From contig JAJDBA010000164.1 of NCBI GenBank assembly GCA_029261675.1, positions 1-12,562 of the forward strand: a DNA stretch of 12,562 nt. The letters are read 5' to 3'. The notes under the pieces are model-generated. The model was given only the letters and a program-made list of their open reading frames with translations, did not search any database and was not told where the DNA came from. This document shows positions 7,133-12,562 of this stretch, piece after piece; the first letter of the stretch is position 1; each line of letters opens with the position of its first letter. Made by a program: the position numbers and the translations under genes. Source of the DNA: Nitrospinaceae bacterium. Lineage in GTDB: Bacteria > Nitrospinota > Nitrospinia > Nitrospinales > VA-1.

Positions 7133-7822
7133 TTATGTAGAATTATTTTTTTGCAGGTGCCACGCATAAGAGTAATGGATCCATACAAACAGGGTGGCTG
7201 CCAAAAACTCAGCCATCTCTTCAATTAGAGTTAACAGAAAGTATCGATTCATTGCGCTTTCATTGGCAACGGTGAGGATTTTAGCTTCCACTAATTCCAA
7301 GCCCGCCGCCAAAGCCAGGGAACCAAGTGCTACCAAAGCCCATGAAAAAAATTGAGGAAATTTTTTAAAGGAAAAATAATAGAATACCATCAGCCCCACA
7401 CCGACCAGTATCATCGGTGGAGCAAATACTACTGTCCACAATAGGGAGTCCGTCTCCTGGGTCACGCCAAAGAAAGCTCTAAGATTTTCTCCAGCGGGGC
7501 CAGACATGACACTGTCTATTAGGGCTTCATGGATTTCCATAGTTTCATCTAATGATAAAAACAACATCAAAACCCCTACGGCACTCCAAATCCAGTTAAA
7601 AGCTAACTGAGCAGGCTTTACCACGACCCAACAATAAAATGCTGAAAGCCCCGCAAGGAAAAACTGAAAACTTGAAAACCACGTAGGCAAATTGTTTTCT
7701 GCTGCAAGGTTAAATAACGATCCCCATTCTGGATGGCCATTTGTAATCAAATAAAGAACTCCCAAAGCACCATCTATTGCCAACAGAGCGATCAATATTT
7801 GTTTAGGTGAAATAATTTTCAT
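7133..7822 (-). CDS. Multi-pass inner-membrane protein of unknown function
   Basis: I do not recognise a named family. The 229-residue protein has about six hydrophobic segments (near 8-27, 48-68, 74-91, 128-149, 159-177 and 196-215). Polar residues stand out inside or at the ends of these helices: SLDETMEIHE (90-99) with Asp92, Glu93, His98 and Glu99; GLELVE (174-179) with Glu176 and Glu179; and IEEMAE (200-205). I have the impression of similar SLDE...HE and EE..E motifs in other uncharacterised bacterial membrane proteins. Acidic residues and a His inside helices suggest a metal-binding or proton-linked site, but this is inference. The gene starts 8 bp after the sulfatase stop; AGGGA within the last sulfatase codons probably serves as its ribosome site, 12 bases upstream, so the two are very likely co-transcribed. 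Confidence 0.75.
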   Translation of the reverse strand: MKIISPKQILIALLAIDGALGVLYLITNGHPEWGSLFNLAAENNLPTWFSSFQFFLAGLSAFYCWVVVKPAQLAFNWIWSAVGVLMLFLSLDETMEIHEALIDSVMSGPAGENLRAFFGVTQETDSLLWTVVFAPPMILVGVGLMVFYYFSFKKFPQFFSWALVALGSLALAAGLELVEAKILTVANESAMNRYFLLTLIEEMAEFLAATLFVWIHYSYAWHLQKNNST

Positions 7823-7830
7823 TGTAAAAA

Positions 7831-9294
7831 TTAATCCCTGATATACCCACCATCGATTAAAGCCTGACGCATCCCTTCGCTCATCTCTTTAGACACGCTC
7901 CCATCGACGGATTTGTTTTCTATCTTCCAAGATTCTAAAATTTCTTCCAGCTCCTTCACGGATTGTAAATTGCCAGATAAAACATTGCTGTTTTCCTTTG
8001 GATCATTTTGGATATCAATTAGCAATTTACTTTCTTTACCTTCATCATTTTTTATTATCAGTTTCCATTTATCACTACGTACTCCATAAAATTTTGTTTC
8101 GAAAGGCGATTCGTTGATAAAAATTTTTTGATTCGAATTAGAAACTCCTGACTGATTCATTAAAGGAACAAGAGATTTTCCCGGCATCCAAGATTTGGGC
8201 TCCTGATTCAACAATTCCAGAATAGTTGGCGCAAGATCTATAGTGGATACCAATGACGCGGGGCGAGATAAAGAAGCTCGACCCCCAGTTGGTTTGATTA
8301 TTAAAGGAATACGAATTACCGCATCCGAATAGCGTCCGTAATGTCCTGGGCCTATCTTGTAAAAATCATTTTCATAGCGCTCAAAAAAAATCTCACCATG
8401 ATCAGAGAGAATCACGATAACAGTTTCATCATAAGCTCCTGATGATTTTAAAATTTCAAAAATCTGCTTAAGTTGATCATCGACAAGACGAATTTCTCCA
8501 TCATATAAAGCAATGACCTCCTCTTTCATTTCTGGTGGAAGAATTCCCTTACGCCAAGCATAAGCCATATCGTTGACGCATCGAATATCAAATTCACCCC
8601 TAAATCCCTTTAGAGGCTGGGGTGGCGAGATATCCCTAAATAGGGTGTTATAGGGAGGAGGGGGGTCATAGCTCTCATGAATATTCTGCACATGCATCCA
8701 AACAAAAAACGGAGCTTTTTTTTCCTCTTGAACCTTGGAGCTCAACCAGTTTTTGACTGCTTCGAAGCCTTTGAAATCATCCTCCAGATCTTTCTCATCA
8801 TGGTCATGACTCGCAATGGGGATAAACTCAAAATTCTGAAAACCTTTATCCAATCCCGATTCATCGTTGAGGGCGTGATATCCTACAAAGCCTGACGTCT
8901 CATACCCTCGCTCCTTCAGGATGCCGGCAAGAGTTGGAATGTTTGGTTTAATGGCTTGTCCATTATCCATCAAACCATGTTGCAAAGGGTATAATCCCGT
9001 CAGCATAGTTGCGTGCGAAGGACCAGAATTGGTTGCCACTGTAAATGCGTTATCGAAAACGAAACTATCTTTCGCCAATTCAGAAATAGCAGGGCTCGTT
9101 TTCCGGCTATAACCGTAAATATTTAAATGATCTGGACGCAGAGTATCCAAAGTGATCAAAAATAAATTTGGTCGCCTTTGCAGAGTTTTTGTTTCATTTA
9201 TTATAGAATTCAGTTTGAATGAAATAAAACCTGCCGTAAGAATTCCAGCAAGGGCTAACAGGACCACCAGCGGTTTTTTTTGTACAGGTTTCAT
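7831..9294 (-). CDS. Membrane-anchored sulfatase-family (alkaline phosphatase superfamily) protein
   Basis: This 487-residue protein has an N-terminal anchor helix (8-27) that places the catalytic domain in the periplasm. The sulfatase fold is clear: LITLDTLRPDHLNIYGYSRKT (46-66) gives metal ligand Asp50, HVQNIHESYDPP (201-212) gives two active-site His, and VILSDHGE (294-301) gives the metal pair Asp298-His299. The active-site loop is NSGPSHATMLTG (89-100). The catalytic position is therefore Ser90, and the usual Arg of C/S-x-P-x-R is His94. That places it in the large group with PSH in this loop, whose members may be sulfatases, phosphodiesterases or phosphoglycerol/phosphoethanolamine transferases; the substrate is unknown. 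It heads the minus-strand operon and lies back to back with the ligase gene, so it probably acts on the same envelope polymer, which is inference. The ATG lacks an obvious Shine-Dalgarno sequence. Confidence 0.87.
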   Translation of the reverse strand: MKPVQKKPLVVLLALAGILTAGFISFKLNSIINETKTLQRRPNLFLITLDTLRPDHLNIYGYSRKTSPAISELAKDSFVFDNAFTVATNSGPSHATMLTGLYPLQHGLMDNGQAIKPNIPTLAGILKERGYETSGFVGYHALNDESGLDKGFQNFEFIPIASHDHDEKDLEDDFKGFEAVKNWLSSKVQEEKKAPFFVWMHVQNIHESYDPPPPYNTLFRDISPPQPLKGFRGEFDIRCVNDMAYAWRKGILPPEMKEEVIALYDGEIRLVDDQLKQIFEILKSSGAYDETVIVILSDHGEIFFERYENDFYKIGPGHYGRYSDAVIRIPLIIKPTGGRASLSRPASLVSTIDLAPTILELLNQEPKSWMPGKSLVPLMNQSGVSNSNQKIFINESPFETKFYGVRSDKWKLIIKNDEGKESKLLIDIQNDPKENSNVLSGNLQSVKELEEILESWKIENKSVDGSVSKEMSEGMRQALIDGGYIRD

Positions 9295-9330
9295 AATAAT
9301 TTAACTAATTCCCAGTTGCCGGTTATTTGA

Positions 9331-10848
9331 ATGCAAAAATTAGCAATAGAGTATCTGCTAAAAACCAAAGAACGGTTTCCTAAAAAAACTGCAATCGTTG
9401 ATGGCGAGCAGAGCATTACTTTTTTAGAGCTTTGGAAAAAATCTCTTGCCCTAGCTTATTGGATTACGACTGAATTTAAAATAACTAATCAACCTATATC
9501 GGTGAATTTGCCAAAATCCATCGATGCAGTTATCTCTCTTTTGGCTATCCAGCTTGCCGGAAACATTTATGTTCCTTTAGATATTGATACACCCGATAAA
9601 AGAAAAGAAAAAATACTAAAAATATTGGGTAGCAACTGGGTTTTGGAACAAAAAGCAGGTGAATTTACATTAGCCGAAAAAAGCTTTTCCATTACTAACA
9701 ATAGCCAAGAGCCTGACGCAGAAAATTCTATCATTGAAAAGCTTTCAGCGAGAAAATCAAGTGACCCCCTATACATTATCTTCACATCTGGAACAACGGG
9801 AACCCCAAAAGGAGTCACCATCTCAAATGCATCGGTCATCGACTACATTGAATGGGCTATCGAAACCTATGATGTTTCTGAAATGGAAATTATAGGTAAT
9901 CAAGCCCCCTTTTATTTCGATAATTCCGTTCTGGACTTATATCTCATGTTGGCTAAGGGCAGCACCTTGCATTTGCTTCCAAAAGACACGCTACGCTTTC
10001 CAGATGAATTTAGAAATTATATTGCTGAAAAAAAAGTTAACTTTATTTTTTTTGTCCCTTCCGTACTTAACAATTTGATAGCCCTTAAAGCACTACAGGG
10101 TTCAGAGCTTACTTGCTTGAAAAAGATCCTCTTTGCCGGGGAACCCATGCCTATGAATACTTTGATATCCCTTCGTAGAGAACTTCCCGGCGCACTACTT
10201 TCAAATTTATACGGACCTACAGAAATTACTGTGGATGCAATATATTGGATATTTGGAAATGAAATCAATGATTTGGAAAATGTGCCATTAGGAGTTCCCT
10301 GTAACAATCACAGTATCCTTTTCATGGATGAAAATGATAAATTCGTAAAAGATGAAAATGTGACCGCAGAGATTTGTATCACAGGTCCCGGTGTTTCTTT
10401 AGGGTATTGGAATGAACCGGAGATGACACGACAGGTATTTATTCCTGATCTCGAAAAACAAGGTCAATTTATTTATAAAACGGGTGACTTAGGATATGTA
10501 TCATCTAAAGATGGGCTAATATATATGACAGGACGAAAAGACGATCAGTTCAAACATTTAGGCTACCGTATCGAACCGGGAGAAATTGAAAATGCTTTAA
10601 ATCGCTTGGATGGCATTCAGCAAAGTTGTGTATTCTATGATTCACCTAAAAAATGTATCGTAGCATTTTATACGGGTGAAAAAAAGGATCCGTCTTTCCC
10701 TTTTAAAAAATTTTTATCCAAAATGCTACCCACATATATGATCCCGCATAGCTATCACCAGGTTGACAGGTTTCCAATGAATCGAAATGAAAAAATTGAT
10801 CGCAAAAGTTTTTGGACCTCAAAAAAAGATACCGACAATGCTACCTAA
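9331..10848 (+). CDS. DltA-like amino acid adenylating ligase (amino acid:carrier protein ligase)
   Basis: This 505-residue stand-alone adenylation enzyme should activate an amino acid with ATP and load it onto the carrier protein encoded next door. Adenylation motifs are all present: LYIIFTSGTTGTPKGV (147-162), NLYGPTE (292-298), YKTGD (382-386), GRKDDQFKHLGYRIEPGEIE (401-420) and the C-terminal NEKIDRK with Lys488. QAPFYFD ends at Asp197, the residue that holds the alpha-amino group, so an amino acid substrate is favoured over a fatty acid. Overall layout and length (DltA is about 505) and stretches such as NQAPFYFDNSVLDLY follow D-alanine:carrier ligase DltA. However, where DltA has FCGE, this protein has FAGE (Ala269), so D-alanine specificity is uncertain. 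There is no good ribosome site, and only 36 bp separate it from the divergent sulfatase gene. It overlaps the carrier gene by 11 bases. Confidence 0.88.
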   Translation: MQKLAIEYLLKTKERFPKKTAIVDGEQSITFLELWKKSLALAYWITTEFKITNQPISVNLPKSIDAVISLLAIQLAGNIYVPLDIDTPDKRKEKILKILGSNWVLEQKAGEFTLAEKSFSITNNSQEPDAENSIIEKLSARKSSDPLYIIFTSGTTGTPKGVTISNASVIDYIEWAIETYDVSEMEIIGNQAPFYFDNSVLDLYLMLAKGSTLHLLPKDTLRFPDEFRNYIAEKKVNFIFFVPSVLNNLIALKALQGSELTCLKKILFAGEPMPMNTLISLRRELPGALLSNLYGPTEITVDAIYWIFGNEINDLENVPLGVPCNNHSILFMDENDKFVKDENVTAEICITGPGVSLGYWNEPEMTRQVFIPDLEKQGQFIYKTGDLGYVSSKDGLIYMTGRKDDQFKHLGYRIEPGEIENALNRLDGIQQSCVFYDSPKKCIVAFYTGEKKDPSFPFKKFLSKMLPTYMIPHSYHQVDRFPMNRNEKIDRKSFWTSKKDTDNAT

Positions 10849-11095
10849 TGAAATTAAGATCGAATTAAAAGGATTTTTTAAGAAGGAGTTTCCAAATCCA
10901 GGTATTGATTTAAAAGACGACACAAATCTGCTGGATGACTGGTTCATAGATTCCTTCGGAATTGTTAACACAACCTTGTTTTTAGAACAACGGTTTGGCA
11001 TTGAAATTTTCCGATCAGATATCAACCCAGCAACCTTTCGAAGCATTGAAACCCTGTCCAAATTCATTGCTGACCGACTGAATAACCTGCCATGA
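10838..11095 (+). CDS. Acyl carrier protein, DltC-like, partner of the ligase
   Basis: This is an 85-residue carrier protein. The phosphopantetheine attachment site is Ser39 in DDWFIDSFGIV, and the helix after it, LFLEQRFGIEI, and the ending SIETLSKFIADRL are typical of four-helix carrier proteins. The acidic stretch LKDDTNLLDDW precedes the serine. Size fits DltC (about 78 residues). I chose the ATG at 10838, inside the ligase's last codons, because the carrier fold begins right after it; a start at 10787 would add 17 basic residues with no match to the fold. The 11-base overlap with the ligase and the ATGA overlap with the MBOAT gene suggest translational coupling. The Ser would carry the aminoacyl thioester made by the ligase and present it to the membrane acyltransferase. 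Confidence 0.85.
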   Translation: MLPNEIKIELKGFFKKEFPNPGIDLKDDTNLLDDWFIDSFGIVNTTLFLEQRFGIEIFRSDINPATFRSIETLSKFIADRLNNLP

Positions 11096-12562
11096 CAAGC
11101 CTGCTTGGTGGTGCTTCGATATCTCAAGAGGAGCAGCAGAAAAATGACCGGCACCAACCCAAAATAGTTCTTTTTGTTCTGGCTTTCTTAGTTTTATATA
11201 TCTACCTATTCACCCACGCTTCTAAATCGCTTAACCTTCCTCTACCTCAAAATTTATCAGAATCCCTGGGATTAGACATTGATCATGTTTTTGATGACGA
11301 TGGAAATGTTGACAGCGCTCTTTATATCCCCCTTAATCAAAACTTCCCTACAAATGATGATGAGCGCTTGGTCCTTTTCATCGGAGTAGCTATTGCATTT
11401 CTGTTGGTTTATTTTCTTCCTTTAAAACATAAACAAAACTCTCTGGTTATTTCTTCCCTCTTTATCATTGCAGTTTTATATGGAATTAAAGGTGTTGCAG
11501 GTTTACTCTGCGCCCATATCCTTGTTTATCTGGTTCTCCATCCCACCAACTATTTTCGCACCTCGATAGCATGGTTCCCTGGTTTTTTTGGTTTTTTGGC
11601 ATTTTATCCTTATGTGAATTTTGGCCTGCTTACAATTTTTCAATCTTTGGTAGCAGGAGTTTTCACTTTTCTTGTTTATCGATTTTTGATTCTCCGCTTT
11701 CTTGAATCCCCTACTGCTGCAAAAGTATTGCGAGTTCTAGTTATTCAATCTGCATTGATCACAGTACTTGTAGGATTTTTATTGGAGGGATGGTTAACCG
11801 AATCCTGGAAACTTGCTCTGGGTGTTTTATTATTCTTCTGGCATTGGGAACGCTTATTTCTATATCACATAGACTTTCAGGATGGGAAAATTCCTAAAAA
11901 CATCTCACTAATGACCTACCTCTCCGTTTTTTTAACCCCAGGCCAAATCGCTAATTGGAGTTGGGGTGTGACCATTGGACAGGGTTATGCTTATACGGTT
12001 AATAATTTCTTATGCAAAGATAAGAATTTATTGATTGTCAGCGGTTTAAAATTATGGGTCGTATCAATCTTTTATTTAATTTTTGGAGAATGGATCCAAA
12101 TTTACCTGATAGATTTTTTTAACGATCAGGGAATTCAGGTCTATCGAAGAATTGAACATATGTCGTTCTATTTTGTATCCGGCAAAGATATTAAAACCAG
12201 CACCGTACTACTGACAACACTGATAGCTCTCATGAAATGGACGTTTTATTGGGGAGGCGTGATGCATTTTAAAGTCGGGTTATGGCGGGTTTGCGGATAT
12301 CAAGTCGACCCATATTTTAATTTCCCCTGGCTTTCCACTAATCTTGTTTCATTATGGTCAAGGTTCACTTTCCACTATCGAGAGTTTCTAGTTCGCGCCT
12401 TTTATTACCCGGTGTTTTTCAAATTTTTTAAAGGGCACACGCATCTCCGAATTTTCGCAGCGACCATGGCGGCGGCCTGTTTTGGAAACTTGATATGGGG
12501 CCATATTACAGAGGCAGGATTTTATTATGGCATTGAAAGGGATAGCCTTTTTGGATCTTTGA
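11092..12562 (+). CDS. MBOAT-type membrane O-acyltransferase, DltB-like, 3' end outside the window
   Basis: The first 490 residues are visible and the frame is open at the window edge. Start ATG at 11092 overlaps the carrier stop (ATGA). After a cytoplasmic head of about 22 residues comes one helix (24-43), a loop of about 55 residues rich in Asp/Asn, and many hydrophobic segments from about 105 onward. Towards the C-terminus the MBOAT signature is seen: DPYFNFPWLSTNLVSLWSRF (404-424, Pro at position 413), FHYREFLVRAFYYPVFF, and NLIWGH. His428 and His471 are 43 residues apart, close to the spacing of the two key His of DltB as I recall it. It is longer than DltB (about 400), mainly at the N-terminus. 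It should move the aminoacyl group from the carrier protein across the inner membrane to an acceptor. A DltD-like partner, if there is one, would be downstream and out of view. Confidence 0.82.
   Translation, partial: MTSLLGGASISQEEQQKNDRHQPKIVLFVLAFLVLYIYLFTHASKSLNLPLPQNLSESLGLDIDHVFDDDGNVDSALYIPLNQNFPTNDDERLVLFIGVAIAFLLVYFLPLKHKQNSLVISSLFIIAVLYGIKGVAGLLCAHILVYLVLHPTNYFRTSIAWFPGFFGFLAFYPYVNFGLLTIFQSLVAGVFTFLVYRFLILRFLESPTAAKVLRVLVIQSALITVLVGFLLEGWLTESWKLALGVLLFFWHWERLFLYHIDFQDGKIPKNISLMTYLSVFLTPGQIANWSWGVTIGQGYAYTVNNFLCKDKNLLIVSGLKLWVVSIFYLIFGEWIQIYLIDFFNDQGIQVYRRIEHMSFYFVSGKDIKTSTVLLTTLIALMKWTFYWGGVMHFKVGLWRVCGYQVDPYFNFPWLSTNLVSLWSRFTFHYREFLVRAFYYPVFFKFFKGHTHLRIFAATMAAACFGNLIWGHITEAGFYYGIERDSLFGSL

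Noticed and set aside
7831..9294. Lipoteichoic acid synthase (LtaS), suggested by the Dlt-like neighbours
   Set aside because: LtaS has five membrane helices before its catalytic domain; this protein has one anchor helix and a PSH loop typical of general sulfatase-family proteins.
10787..10837. Earlier ATG start for the carrier protein
   Set aside because: It would add 17 basic residues from the ligase's coding region, with no match to the carrier fold, and a long overlap.

Overview
The window looks like chromosomal DNA from a Gram-negative bacterium of moderate to low GC content. It carries a lipobox lipoprotein, periplasmic signal peptides and several inner-membrane proteins. No rRNA, tRNA, CRISPR array, insertion sequence or phage gene is visible. 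The taxon cannot be fixed from this sequence. A marine or deep-branching lineage such as Nitrospinota would fit, but that is only an impression.

Left part (1-2407, + strand): the 3' end of a neurotransmitter:sodium symporter gene, then a complete cation:proton antiporter with a cytoplasmic RCK-like tail. Both depend on ion gradients. Middle part (2433-4973): convergent to the antiporter lies trmB, the tRNA guanine-N7 methyltransferase, which here has a tail of about 240 residues built from a 34-residue TPR-like repeat. Upstream of trmB on the same strand is a 53-residue lipoprotein gene. Divergent from the lipoprotein gene is a HupE/UreJ-type membrane protein with a His-rich C-terminus.

The minus-strand block 4981-9294 is a compact run of three genes, probably one operon read right to left: a membrane-anchored alkaline-phosphatase/sulfatase-fold protein, an unrecognised multi-pass membrane protein with conserved-looking acidic and His residues in its helices, and an exported DUF255 (thioredoxin-like plus alpha/alpha-barrel) protein.

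The + strand block 9331 to the window end is divergent from the sulfatase gene by only 36 bp. It is a tightly overlapping three-gene set: a DltA-like amino-acid adenylating ligase, a small acyl carrier protein with the DSFG phosphopantetheine site, and the first 490 residues of an MBOAT-type membrane acyltransferase. By analogy with the Dlt pathway, the ligase would load an amino acid onto the carrier and the MBOAT protein would pass it across the membrane to an envelope acceptor. The sulfatase-fold protein next door acts on the same side of the membrane and may make, trim or modify that acceptor. This possible envelope-decoration locus and the trmB-repeat fusion are the most interesting parts of the window.
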